From assembly GCA_900544455.1 (NCBI GenBank), contig UQVJ01000034.1, forward strand, positions 1-16,023: a stretch of 16,023 nt of DNA. The letters are read 5' to 3'. Every line of letters begins with the position of its first letter. The stretch's first letter is position 1. The notes below the pieces were generated by a model. It had not been told where the DNA came from, did not search any database, and saw nothing but the letters and a program-made list of their open reading frames with translations. Below are positions 7,470 to 15,059 of this stretch, in pieces. Both the position numbers and the translations under genes were made by a program. Source of the stretch: an uncultured Eggerthella sp. (GTDB lineage: Bacteria > Actinomycetota > Coriobacteriia > Coriobacteriales > Eggerthellaceae).

Positions 7470-8738
7470 ATGAACCCCAATGAAATGATGAGCGTCGAAG
7501 AGGCGCTTGATTGTGTGCTTTCTCATGTTTCGCCTCTTGAAGTTGAAACTGTTTCGCTTCTCGATGCGGTTGGGCGCGTTGTTGCCGAAGATTTGGTAAG
7601 TGATTGCGACATTACCCCCTTTGATCATGCGGCAATGGATGGCTTTGCGGTTCGCGCAGCAGATCTGATGAATGCCTCCGATGATGCCCCTGTTTCTCTT
7701 CAGGTGGTTGGTGAGGTTCCCGCTGGCTCTGTCTTCAATGGGGAAGTTGGTGTTGGTGAAGCTGTTCGCATAATGACGGGTGCTCCTGTGCCAGATGCCG
7801 CCGATGCGGTAGTGAAATACGAGATCGTTGACTATCTTGGTGGCGACGGAAGGCAGGGGAGTGCTGTCTCGTTCTCTCAGCCAGCCACGTTTTTTGAAAA
7901 CATCCGTGCCAAAGGGGAAGAGATAGCACAGGGGGAAGTTGCTATCCGTGCAGGTGAGGTGGTAAGTGCTGCTGGTGTCGGATTCTTGGCCAGTTGTGGT
8001 GTTACCGCAGTCCCGGTATATCGCCGCCCTCGTGTTGCCATTATCCCTATCGGCTCTGAACTGCTGAATCCAGAAGAGCCATTCCGTCCTGGATGCATTC
8101 GTGACAGCAATTCGTATGCTATGGCGGCATGCGTTGCCCAGGTTGGTGGCATTCCTGCTCAGCTGATGATCGTCCCCGATAAGGAAGAGTGTTTAGCGCG
8201 TTCTATTAAGCTTGCTGCCGAAGATTACGATTTCATTATCACGACTGGCGGGGCATCCAACGGCGATTATGATTTCATCAAACCCGTAGTTGAGGATTTG
8301 GGCGATCTCTATATGACGTTGGTGAACATGCGCCCTGGCAAGGCGCAGACTTTCGGCGTGGTGGATGGTACGCCGGTTTTCGGTTTGCCTGGAAATCCCG
8401 CGGCAGCTTATTGTGGTTTCGAGGTTTTAATCCGCCAGGCTTTGCGCAAGATGCAGGGTTATTCTTCCGTTGGTCGCCCGTCGGTTAAGGCTCGTTTGGT
8501 GGGTGATCGCAAAAAGCGCGATCCGCGTCGCATCTATTTGCGCGCGTCACTCTCCCGAAATGAGGAAGGCGTTCTTTGCGTGGTTCCAGCCAAGAACCAA
8601 AGTTCGGGTTTGTTCAGCACTCTTCACCGAGCCAACTGCCTAGCAATACTCCCGGAAGGCACTGACCAAAACCCTGTGCCCGATGGTACGCTTATCGATT
8701 GTGTATTGCTTGATGTTGAGGAAGGAACGGTGCTGTAG
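7470..8738 (+). CDS. moeA: Molybdopterin molybdenumtransferase MoeA
   Basis: MoeA inserts molybdate into adenylylated molybdopterin, the last step of basic Moco synthesis. The 422-residue length is typical. Family motifs are visible: DITPFDHAAMDGFAV (47-61, with D57 of the AMDG motif), VRIMTGAPVPDAADAVV (99-115), TTGGASNGDYDF (258-269) and GLPGNPAAAY (305-314). The MoeA C-terminal domain follows from about residue 340. The start is ATG 7470, with GAAAGGA 5 bases upstream; a frame back to TTG 7443 has no ribosome site. Its TAG stop directly abuts the ATG of mogA, so the two are surely cotranscribed and probably translationally coupled. The 106 bases before moeA show no clear terminator or folded leader. 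Confidence 0.95.
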   Translation: MNPNEMMSVEEALDCVLSHVSPLEVETVSLLDAVGRVVAEDLVSDCDITPFDHAAMDGFAVRAADLMNASDDAPVSLQVVGEVPAGSVFNGEVGVGEAVRIMTGAPVPDAADAVVKYEIVDYLGGDGRQGSAVSFSQPATFFENIRAKGEEIAQGEVAIRAGEVVSAAGVGFLASCGVTAVPVYRRPRVAIIPIGSELLNPEEPFRPGCIRDSNSYAMAACVAQVGGIPAQLMIVPDKEECLARSIKLAAEDYDFIITTGGASNGDYDFIKPVVEDLGDLYMTLVNMRPGKAQTFGVVDGTPVFGLPGNPAAAYCGFEVLIRQALRKMQGYSSVGRPSVKARLVGDRKKRDPRRIYLRASLSRNEEGVLCVVPAKNQSSGLFSTLHRANCLAILPEGTDQNPVPDGTLIDCVLLDVEEGTVL

Positions 8739-9209
8739 ATGATTACGTTTGCGGTTATTACCTGCTCTGATACGCGTAGCGAAAAGGAAGACACTGCAGG
8801 CACCCTGCTTCAGGAGCTCATTGCCGGCAAGGGGTGGCAGTGCGCTGTGTATAACGTGGTGAAAGATGAGCGCTCTGAAATAGCTGAAGCCATTGTCGGG
8901 GCTGCAGACGAGAACAGGGTTGATGTGGTGCTCACGTGCGGCGGCACGGGCTTGAGCCTAAGGGATGTTACCCCCGAGGCTACGCGTGATGTGTGCGAGC
9001 GGGAGGTGCCTGGTATCGCCGAGGGCATGAGGGCGCACAGCCTTGCCATCACACCACGCGCTATGCTTTCACGTGCATTGTGCATGCAGCGCGGCACCAC
9101 GCTAGTGATCAATTTGCCGGGAAGCAAAAAAGCCGCCCAGGAAAACTGGGACGGCATCGTTGAGGTGTTACCCCATGCTGTTTCTATGATGCATGGTGGT
9201 GGGCATTAA
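8739..9209 (+). CDS. mogA: Molybdopterin adenylyltransferase MogA
   Basis: MogA adenylates molybdopterin to give the MPT-AMP substrate of MoeA. This 156-residue protein shows the MoaB/Mog fold signatures TCGGTGLSLRDVTPEAT (66-82) with the catalytic-type aspartate D76, AITPRAMLSR (103-112) and NLPGSKKAAQENW (125-137). The RDVTPEAT and LPGS motifs fit both MogA and MoaB; pairing with MoeA favours the MogA role. The ATG follows the moeA stop with no gap. The nearest purine-rich ribosome site is about 12 bases upstream inside moeA, which fits coupling. It converges on moaC, with only 6 bases between the two stop codons. Confidence 0.9.
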   Translation: MITFAVITCSDTRSEKEDTAGTLLQELIAGKGWQCAVYNVVKDERSEIAEAIVGAADENRVDVVLTCGGTGLSLRDVTPEATRDVCEREVPGIAEGMRAHSLAITPRAMLSRALCMQRGTTLVINLPGSKKAAQENWDGIVEVLPHAVSMMHGGGH

Positions 9210-9215
9210 TTGCCT

Positions 9216-9713
9216 CTAGGCCCTATTCCATGTGCCGGTTTTGCCACCTTCTTTATGAAGCAGACGAACCGTATCGATCTCCATTCCGCGATCGATTGCT
9301 TTGCACATGTCATATACGGTTAGGCCTGCTACGCTTACTGCGGTTAGCGCCTCCATTTCCACGCCGGTTTTGCCGACGAGCGAACAAGTTGCTGTTAAGT
9401 AGATGCCGCAGCGGCCGTCTTTTCGTTCTTCTGCATGTTGGGGTGCGCACTTTACCTCAACCTTGGTAAGAGCCAGCGGATGGCAGAGGGGTATAAGGTT
9501 GCTGGTTTGCTTGGCTGCCATAATGCCAGCTATGCGCGCAGCTGCTAGCACATCGCCTTTTTTTGCGCTGCCGCTTTCGATAACCGCAAGGGTTTCGGGT
9601 TGCATAGCAACGAATCCTTCCGCGATGGCGGTTCGTTTGGTTTCTGCCTTTTCTGAAACATCGACCATGCGGGCATCGCCTTCGGCGTCGATATGGGTAA
9701 GCTGTTGGGTCAT
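9216..9713 (-). CDS. moaC: Cyclic pyranopterin monophosphate synthase MoaC
   Basis: MoaC acts with MoaA in the first step of Moco synthesis and converts the 3',8-cyclo-GTP product to cyclic pyranopterin monophosphate. The 165-residue protein carries MVDVSEK (16-22), AARIAGIMAAKQT (58-70), LIPLCHPL (73-80), KTGVEMEALTA (115-125) and YDMCKA (134-139). The aspartate and lysine of DMCK (D135, K138), the K51/K52 pair and H78 match the family's active-site positions. The ATG at 9713 has AAGGAG 6 bases upstream. It is the last gene of the minus-strand mod-moa run and is separated from moaA by a long palindrome. Confidence 0.95.
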   Translation of the reverse strand: MTQQLTHIDAEGDARMVDVSEKAETKRTAIAEGFVAMQPETLAVIESGSAKKGDVLAAARIAGIMAAKQTSNLIPLCHPLALTKVEVKCAPQHAEERKDGRCGIYLTATCSLVGKTGVEMEALTAVSVAGLTVYDMCKAIDRGMEIDTVRLLHKEGGKTGTWNRA

Positions 9714-9728
9714 ATGATTCTCCTTGAG

Positions 9729-9797
9729 TGGGAAAATAGGGACAGGTACCAGATCCTCGCCTAAAGTGGGAATCTGGTACCTGTCCCTATTTTCCCA
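9729..9797. repeat. REP-like palindromic element filling the moaA-moaC gap
   Basis: A 26-base arm at 9729-9754 is the exact reverse complement of the arm at 9772-9797, with 17 bases between. The arms contain the core GGGACAGGTACC. The middle also pairs imperfectly, leaving a loop of about 5 bases, so almost the whole element is one hairpin. It begins 2 bases after the moaA stop and ends 3 bases before the moaC ribosome site. A perfect long palindrome with a GGGACAGG-type core resembles short mobile REP/REPIN or MITE repeats spread by Y1 (RAYT-type) transposases. That family link is from memory and unproven here; only one copy is in the window. Confidence 0.85.
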
Positions 9798-9799
9798 TT

Positions 9800-10798
9800 T
9801 TATCCGCCGACCTGGCTCATCATGCGGCGAGTTCCTACGCGATGCTCGTGGCCGCTCGGTTTATGGGACAGTGCTGCCTCGAATACCGAAAGCACCTCTT
9901 CTTTATCGCCTTTTCGAAGCGCACTGCGAATATCGTATTCAGTGTCACTGAATAAACAGGGTTTAATCTTGCCGTCGGCGGTAAGGCGCAAGCGGTTGCA
10001 GCTTGCGCAGAAGTGGTTCGAAATCGCCGATATTACGCCAACGGTTCCTTGGGCGTCGGGAAGGCGGTAATACTGCGCCGGCCCCCAACCGTCAGGTGTT
10101 GCCGTGGTGGGCTGCAAGCTTCCCAGGCCGATGGACTGCGCTTGCATGTTTATGGTCTCGATAATCTCCTTTGCGGAGACAACGTCATCTAGCCCCCATC
10201 CGCAACCGCCGCAGTCTTCTCCGCTCCCAATAGGCATGTATTCGATGAAGCGAACATGTAGGGGGGCATCTACCGTTAGACGGGCGAAGGAAAGAAGATC
10301 CTGGTTTAAGCTGCGAACGACAACCGTATTGAGTTTGACGGGGGAAAGGCCCGATGAAAGAGCTGCTTCTACGCCTTTGAGGGCATCGTCAAGGTTACCT
10401 CGTCTGGTGATGAAACGATATTGCTCTGCATCAAGCGTGTCTAACGATATATTCACACGGGAAAGGCCCGCTGCTTTTAAATCGGTGGCCATATTGGGCA
10501 GGAGTATCGCATTGGTGGTCAGTGCGACGCTTTCGATGCCAGGGGTTTGGGCGGTGCGCTCAATAAGGCCTAAGAGTCCTTTGCGAACGGTAGGTTCGCC
10601 GCCGGTGAAACGGATATGCTTGATTCCGAGCTGCGATGCGCACTCGATTGCTTTATGGACTTCCTCGAGGGTAAGGATGCTTTCGTGGGGAATGCTCTTA
10701 ACGCCATGTTCGGGCATGCAGTAGATGCAGCGCAAATTACAGCGGTCGGTAAGCGATATACGCAGATAGTCGATTTGTCTTCCTTGGCCATCTTTCAT
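9800..10798 (-). CDS. moaA: GTP 3',8-cyclase MoaA (radical SAM)
   Basis: MoaA is the radical-SAM enzyme that rearranges GTP at the start of Moco synthesis. This 332-residue protein has the N-terminal cluster motif C20-x3-C24-x2-C27 (CNLRCIYC) for the SAM-binding [4Fe-4S] cluster and FTGGEPTVRKG at 64-74. The second cluster site is C264-x2-C267-x13-C281, in CASCNRLRLTADGKIKPC. It ends in the conserved Gly-Gly tail (MSQVGG), which is needed for activity in the family. The ATG at 10798 has AAGGAG 5 bases upstream. It follows modC by 65 bases on the same strand, which holds only the ribosome site, so it is probably in the mod operon. Confidence 0.96.
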   Translation of the reverse strand: MKDGQGRQIDYLRISLTDRCNLRCIYCMPEHGVKSIPHESILTLEEVHKAIECASQLGIKHIRFTGGEPTVRKGLLGLIERTAQTPGIESVALTTNAILLPNMATDLKAAGLSRVNISLDTLDAEQYRFITRRGNLDDALKGVEAALSSGLSPVKLNTVVVRSLNQDLLSFARLTVDAPLHVRFIEYMPIGSGEDCGGCGWGLDDVVSAKEIIETINMQAQSIGLGSLQPTTATPDGWGPAQYYRLPDAQGTVGVISAISNHFCASCNRLRLTADGKIKPCLFSDTEYDIRSALRKGDKEEVLSVFEAALSHKPSGHEHRVGTRRMMSQVGG

Positions 10799-10863
10799 GG
10801 CGTCTCCTTTCGGGCAATAGTGGATGTGCGGGTTGAGCCGTTGAGTGCAATTGATTGGCGCGG

Positions 10864-11988
10864 CTACTTGGATACGAGGTAAACCTTATCGGAGGGGATG
10901 CGGATCAGTAGCACTTCGTCTTTGACTGGTAGCTTTTCTTCGGGCACTTTCAATTTGTCGATGCGCCAGAATAGGTGCTGCTCAAGGTATTTCATCTCGT
11001 TTTCGGTTTGATCAACCACTTTGTCGGCGCCTGGTTCACGATCAAGGAATTCCAGCAGTGCCGAGCGATCGAAACGTGAGTCGCTTGTTCGAACAACGCG
11101 AACGCGATAGGTGTTTCGTCCTGGTTCTTTAGCTTGTTCCAGGAAAAATGCGCGGACTCCCATGCATGTTAGGTTCTCTTGAACGGGCTTGTCGGTTTCG
11201 ACTTCGATGCCCCAAGCGGGCAGGAATACTCGATGATCGTCAATCTGGCGGGCGGGGGTGGCATTTTTGCAGCCTGATAGCTTGATGCTTGCAGTCGATT
11301 GGGGATTGTTGACGAGGTTGTTGCCCGTGCTTACTTCCATCACATGCCCTTTTTCGATTACGGCAATGCGATCACAGAATCGCAGAGCTTCGTCGATATC
11401 GTGGCTGACGTACAAAATTGTTCCATGAAAAGTTTCGAACAACCCAGCAAGGTTTTGCTCCAGCGCTCCTTTTAGGTGTGCGTCGAGGGCGGAAAAAGGC
11501 TCATCGAGCATAAGGATGTCTGGTTTTGCCGCTAGCATTCGAGCCAACGCAACGCGTTGTTGCTGTCCTCCTGAAAGCTGCGAAGGATATCGCTTGTCGA
11601 ATCCGTCCAAGCCAAAGCGTTTCAGCTCGGCGTTCACCTGAGCTTCACGTTCTTCTTTGGGCAGTTTTCGGTCGATTCCCGCCGCAACGTTTTCTGCCAC
11701 GGTCAAGTTGGGGAATAGCATGTAGTTTTGGAACAACAGGGCGGTTTTGCGTTCTTGAGGGGAAAGGTTCACAGTTGGGCGTTTCCCTGCCTCCCGTTCA
11801 AAGAACGTTTTTCCGTTCACCACGATCTTTCCTTCATCGGGTGTTTCGATGCCTGCAATGCACCTCATGGTAAGGCTCTTCCCGCAGCCCGATTCGCCCA
11901 GCCAGCCAAGGGTTTCGTTATCTGCTTCTATATTTACGTCAAGGGTAAATGCGGGGAAGTGCTTTTTTATGGATACGGAAAGGCTCAT
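10864..11988 (-). CDS. modC: Molybdate ABC transporter ATP-binding protein ModC
   Basis: ModC is the ATPase that powers molybdate import through ModB. The 374-residue protein has Walker A GESGCGKS (31-38), Q-loop Q87, signature LSGGQQQR (138-145), Walker B ILMLDEP (158-164, E163 catalytic) and the H-loop histidine H196. The C-terminal region of about 150 residues is where ModC proteins carry a TOBE/Mop-type molybdate-binding domain; it is divergent here and I cannot confirm oxyanion binding. Its ATG overlaps the modB stop codon by 4 bases (ATGA), a sign of translational coupling. Specificity for molybdate rather than tungstate or sulfate rests mainly on context. Confidence 0.92.
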   Translation of the reverse strand: MSLSVSIKKHFPAFTLDVNIEADNETLGWLGESGCGKSLTMRCIAGIETPDEGKIVVNGKTFFEREAGKRPTVNLSPQERKTALLFQNYMLFPNLTVAENVAAGIDRKLPKEEREAQVNAELKRFGLDGFDKRYPSQLSGGQQQRVALARMLAAKPDILMLDEPFSALDAHLKGALEQNLAGLFETFHGTILYVSHDIDEALRFCDRIAVIEKGHVMEVSTGNNLVNNPQSTASIKLSGCKNATPARQIDDHRVFLPAWGIEVETDKPVQENLTCMGVRAFFLEQAKEPGRNTYRVRVVRTSDSRFDRSALLEFLDREPGADKVVDQTENEMKYLEQHLFWRIDKLKVPEEKLPVKDEVLLIRIPSDKVYLVSK

Positions 11989-13415
11989 TCTTCTGCCCTC
12001 TTACGATATTTAGTAGTGCGATTACTCCACAGGTTGATGAACAGGATCACGATGAAGCTGAATCCAATAACGATCGCGGTCCAGAACCAGGCAACGCCAT
12101 CGTTTCCGTTCATCCATTCGAAGTAGATGGCGATGGGAATGGTGCGTGTGATGCCCAGGTAGTTGCCGGCCAAGAACAGCGTTGCGCCGAATTCGCCGAG
12201 AGCCCGTGCGAATGCGAGTACGGTTCCGGCGGCAATGCTACTCCAGGAAAGGGGGAGCATCAGTTTCAGGAAGATACGCGTGTTGCTCCAGCCTAAGGTG
12301 CGGGCGGCATCGAGCATGTTGGTGTCGAGGTTTTCAAAGGCGCCCAGTGCGCTTCGGTACATCAAGGGGAATGCGACAACTACTGCGGCAATAACCGTTG
12401 CAGGCCAGCTGAAGATCAAGGGAAACCCGATATCGATAAAGAAGCTGCCAAAGGCGGTGTTTCTGCCACATAGGTACAGCAGGATGAAGCCGCATACGGT
12501 TGGGGGAAGCACCATAGGGATGGTGAATATGCTGTCGGCGATGTTCTTTGCTTTTTGAGAAAGATGAAGACACCAATATGCAGCTAGCAAGCCAAGAACG
12601 AAGATGAAAACAATGGCAACGCCGGTAGTTTTAAGGGTTACCCACAGAGGGCTCCAGTCAAGTTCGGAGAGAAATTTGCCTGCTGCGGCAATCCCGGTAG
12701 CCTCCTCGTTTACGGTGACCTCATTTGCAGGTGCCAGTCGGCCAAAGTCGGCAAAGGAGGGTTTGAAGTAGTTTGGGTTGTTGGGGTCGGTAAGATCGGA
12801 GCCGTCGATTCCTATAACGCTGGCGTACACATTCCCGTTTACTTCTTGGTCAAATGCAAAACGGACATTGTTGATTTCGTAGGTTGGGCTGCTCGTGAAA
12901 TGCCAGGTGCTGATTCGGGAAAGGGGGATCGAGCCCGCCGATATTTCGCCATCGAGCGTACAGAAATAGCTCTTTAACAGGGTTTTGTCATTCTCGTCGT
13001 CGATGTCGATACCAAGGAATTGCGCTGTTTGGGCAGGAACATAAGCGACTGCATAGGAATCGGAAGCGATGAGCTGGAAGAATGCGCCTGCCTCACTTCC
13101 CACTAAATACGAGTAGCCGTAATACGTTCCGGCGATAGCCCGATTGGACCCTTTTTGAGCACGCGTGAAGTCGCAAACTGCGTAAGGAGCGTTTTCGATC
13201 GATGCGCTGGTTGCGTCTTCCGATACGCTAACTTTCAAGGCCTCCTCGTTGCCTGAAGGAGCGGCTTGGTTGTTGGTGGTTTTGGGTGCTTGAGGCGTGT
13301 CAGCATCGCCCAATGCTTCATTGGCAAATGCGCTATGGGGCATCAATGCCGTTGCTAAAGCCAGTATCAGCATGAATAGGCAGGTGGCGTGCGTTATGCA
13401 TCGTTTTGCATTCAT
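11985..13415 (-). CDS. modB: Molybdate ABC transporter permease ModB with N-terminal exported domain
   Basis: Residues about 250-470 are a normal ModB permease. They have five hydrophobic helices (about 262-285, 296-317, 331-352, 385-405, 441-463) and the cytoplasmic EAA loop, DAARTLGWSNTRIFLKLMLP, at 369-388, which docks on ModC. Typical ModB is about 220-230 residues; this protein has 476. The extra N terminus starts with a signal-like segment (residues 10-28, possible cleavage after AFA at 29-31). A Thr/Ser/Asp/Glu/Gln-rich linker follows at about 36-75, then a domain of about 150 residues (80-235) that I do not recognise. Five helices with the EAA loop between the third and fourth put the permease N terminus outside, so an exported domain there is topologically consistent. 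The ATG at 13415 has AAGGA 5 bases upstream. Confidence 0.9.
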   Translation of the reverse strand: MNAKRCITHATCLFMLILALATALMPHSAFANEALGDADTPQAPKTTNNQAAPSGNEEALKVSVSEDATSASIENAPYAVCDFTRAQKGSNRAIAGTYYGYSYLVGSEAGAFFQLIASDSYAVAYVPAQTAQFLGIDIDDENDKTLLKSYFCTLDGEISAGSIPLSRISTWHFTSSPTYEINNVRFAFDQEVNGNVYASVIGIDGSDLTDPNNPNYFKPSFADFGRLAPANEVTVNEEATGIAAAGKFLSELDWSPLWVTLKTTGVAIVFIFVLGLLAAYWCLHLSQKAKNIADSIFTIPMVLPPTVCGFILLYLCGRNTAFGSFFIDIGFPLIFSWPATVIAAVVVAFPLMYRSALGAFENLDTNMLDAARTLGWSNTRIFLKLMLPLSWSSIAAGTVLAFARALGEFGATLFLAGNYLGITRTIPIAIYFEWMNGNDGVAWFWTAIVIGFSFIVILFINLWSNRTTKYRKRAEE

Positions 13416-13453
13416 GTGGATCCTTATCTGAAAAGGTGGCGTATCGGAAAACG

Positions 13454-13483
13454 GGGGATGGGCGTTGTTGTGCGCCCATCCCC
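13454..13483 (-). other. Intercistronic hairpin between modA and modB
   Basis: A perfect 11-bp stem, GGGGATGGGCG (13454-13464) with CGCCCATCCCC (13473-13483), encloses an 8-base loop. Read on the minus strand it is followed by CGTTTTCC, a poor T tract. It could be a weak terminator or a 3' stabiliser that lets modA be made in excess over modBC, as is common for binding proteins. Confidence 0.65.
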
Positions 13484-13516
13484 AGAAAAAAGCGAAGTTG
13501 AAATGGCTGCTTTCGG

Positions 13517-14383
13517 CTATGCTAGCTCAAAGCCCCACTTCTGCCAGATTGCCTGAGCCTTTTCGCTGTTCATGCACCAATCAAGGAATTCCTTGGTGGC
13601 GTCAACATTCTTGCAGTCTTTGGTGATAGCGCCAGGGTACACGATGTTCTTGTGGGTGTCGGCAGGAACGGTGCCAACGATCTCTACGCCGCCGAAGCGA
13701 TATACATCGGAGGTGTATACAAACGCGATATCAACATCGCCGGACTGAGCATGCTTGCAAACGTTGCCAACGGAGGTGTCGGTTACAACTTTGTAGTCAG
13801 AGCCATAAGAGCCGCCCTTACCGGAAATTTCCTTGCCGGTTTTGCCTGCGTCGTCACCAGCAGGCGTGTAGACGCCAACAGTGGAAAGGGATTGTGCCGC
13901 ATAGTTTCCTGCGGGGACAGAGTCGTCTCCGACGCAGATGGAGTACTTGCCGGCAGCGATGTCCTCAAGCGTTACGTCGGAGAGGCCGGAGCCTTCCTTG
14001 GAAACCATAACCAGATCATTCTTGAACAGGTCTACACGAGTTCCTTCGTCGACGTAACCTTCTTTGACGGCGGTATCCATAGAGCCTTTGGATGCAGAGA
14101 TAAGAAGATCGGCATAGGATCCCGCTCCGAGCATCTCGTTCAGCTCGCCAGAAGCTTTGTACTGGGTGTCGGCGAAGGAAACGTTGCTGTGTCCATCTTC
14201 GATATAGGCTTGCTGAGCTTCTTCCATTGCTTTTGAAAGAGAGTTGGCGGCAAATACCTGAAGCTGAACGTCTTCTTTCTTCTGCTCCTGCTGGCAACCG
14301 GTAAGGGCAACGGCAACCAACGCGCAGCAGACAAAGGCCGCAAACGCGGTGGCAAGTTTCTTTGCCTTTTGGGTGAGGGTCAT
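13517..14383 (-). CDS. modA: Molybdate-binding lipoprotein ModA
   Basis: ModA captures molybdate (or tungstate) outside the cell and hands it to ModBC. The 288-residue precursor has a charged N terminus, a hydrophobic stretch at 11-28 and the lipobox LTGC with Cys at 30, so it is a membrane-anchored lipoprotein. Family motifs are VFAANSLSKAMEE (43-55, oxyanion loop), ASGELNEMLGAGSYADLLISAS (split over 78-98), GDDSVPAGNYA (152-162) and GDVDIAFVYTSDV (215-227). I start at ATG 14383, with AAGGA 6 bases upstream and a good signal peptide; the longer frame to 14437 would bury the signal behind a charged extension. It is the first gene of the minus-strand mod-moa run and is divergent from the ModE-like gene. 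Confidence 0.93.
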   Translation of the reverse strand: MTLTQKAKKLATAFAAFVCCALVAVALTGCQQEQKKEDVQLQVFAANSLSKAMEEAQQAYIEDGHSNVSFADTQYKASGELNEMLGAGSYADLLISASKGSMDTAVKEGYVDEGTRVDLFKNDLVMVSKEGSGLSDVTLEDIAAGKYSICVGDDSVPAGNYAAQSLSTVGVYTPAGDDAGKTGKEISGKGGSYGSDYKVVTDTSVGNVCKHAQSGDVDIAFVYTSDVYRFGGVEIVGTVPADTHKNIVYPGAITKDCKNVDATKEFLDWCMNSEKAQAIWQKWGFELA

Positions 14384-14457
14384 GGGAAGTCCTTCCAATT
14401 CGGGGTTGGTTTTGTCCTTTCGCGAGAATAAATGCAAAAACCCTTGTTTGGTTTGGG

Positions 14458-14487
14458 AAAATAATCGAAACGATTGCGAGGTGTCGA
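14458..14487 (-). promoter_or_regulatory. Candidate modA promoter with operator-like palindrome
   Basis: On the minus strand, TCGACA (14487-14482) and TATTTT (14463-14458) lie 18 bases apart and could be -35 and -10 elements for modA. Within the spacer sits the inverted repeat AATCG-AAA-CGATT (14463-14475). A repressor bound there would block polymerase. It is not the E. coli ModE box (TATATA-rich), so assigning it to the neighbouring ModE-like protein is a guess from position. Confidence 0.35.
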
Positions 14488-14505
14488 TTCTGAGAGGTAA
14501 ACGGT

Positions 14506-14949
14506 ATGCGCAGCGATGAAGTTTCGGCTGATATCAAAATTTTCATAAGCTCGAAGAGCCAAACACGCCATAGCCCCGGCCTCGGGCTCGGCGTCGTGGA
14601 ATTGTGCGAACGTGTCGAACGGCTGGGTTCTTTGAACAAAGCTGCCGCCGATATGGGTATGGCATACAGTAAGGCATGGCGCATTATCAAGCAGGCTGAA
14701 GAGGGGCTTGACGTGGCTTTATTCCTTCGTCAAGGTGCCCGTGGTTCTTGCTTGACCGAAGAGGCCAAAGCCCTAATCGAACTGTTCCGCAAAGTGGAAC
14801 GCGAAACAAACGCCTGTGCCAATCGGGTGCTCAGTGACTCTTTAGACGATTTGGTTGATAAAGGGATCCTCTCCCATGCCTCTGCCCCTGAATTGGAGAA
14901 AAAGGCCACACCTGAACTTATTGCGCAAGTGCGTGCGTTGGGGCTTTAG
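14506..14949 (+). CDS. ModE-like winged-helix regulator without molbindin domain
   Basis: This 147-residue protein matches the N-terminal DNA-binding domain of ModE, the LysR-like winged helix that controls molybdate transport genes. The helix-turn-helix is LGSLNKAAADMGMAYSKAWRI at about residues 40-60 (LGSLNKAAADMG then MAYSKAWRI), followed by a wing and the TEEAKALIELFRKVE dimerisation helix at 84-98. E. coli ModE has about 262 residues, with two C-terminal Mop domains that bind molybdate. Here only about 45 residues follow the DNA-binding domain, so metal sensing in the usual way is not possible. The ATG at 14506 has GAGGT 7 bases upstream. It is divergent from modA, across a 122-base shared promoter region. 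Confidence 0.88.
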   Translation: MRSDEVSADIKIFISSKSQTRHSPGLGLGVVELCERVERLGSLNKAAADMGMAYSKAWRIIKQAEEGLDVALFLRQGARGSCLTEEAKALIELFRKVERETNACANRVLSDSLDDLVDKGILSHASAPELEKKATPELIAQVRALGL

Positions 14950-14974
14950 GTACCCCCTCTTCATTGTTCGTCTT

Positions 14975-15059
14975 GGTGATAGTTTGATACGTTGAAAATA
15001 CCGGGTAGCCGTTTACCGCTAACTATCAACCGCTTACTGGAGGTCATTTCGGTAAGCGG
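14975..15059. other. Paired hairpins in the modE-mob convergent gap
   Basis: The 156 bases between the ModE-like gene and mobBA hold two adjacent inverted repeats. GGTGATAGTT (14975-14984) pairs with AACTATCAACC (15021-15031) with one bulge and encloses a small GGTA/TACC hairpin. CCGCTTAC (15030-15037) pairs with GTAAGCGG (15052-15059). A near-repeat, ACCGCTAAC then ACCGCTTAC, links them. There is no long T tract on either strand. Since both flanking genes point inward, the simplest role is bidirectional termination or 3' protection. Confidence 0.45.

Noticed and set aside
10799..10863. Moco riboswitch upstream of moaA
   Set aside because: The 65-base gap after modC is too short for that RNA (about 140 bases), and I see no stable fold in it.
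14384..14437. Longer N terminus for modA, up to base 14437
   Set aside because: It would place a charged 18-residue extension before the lipoprotein signal and lacks a ribosome site, while ATG 14383 has one.
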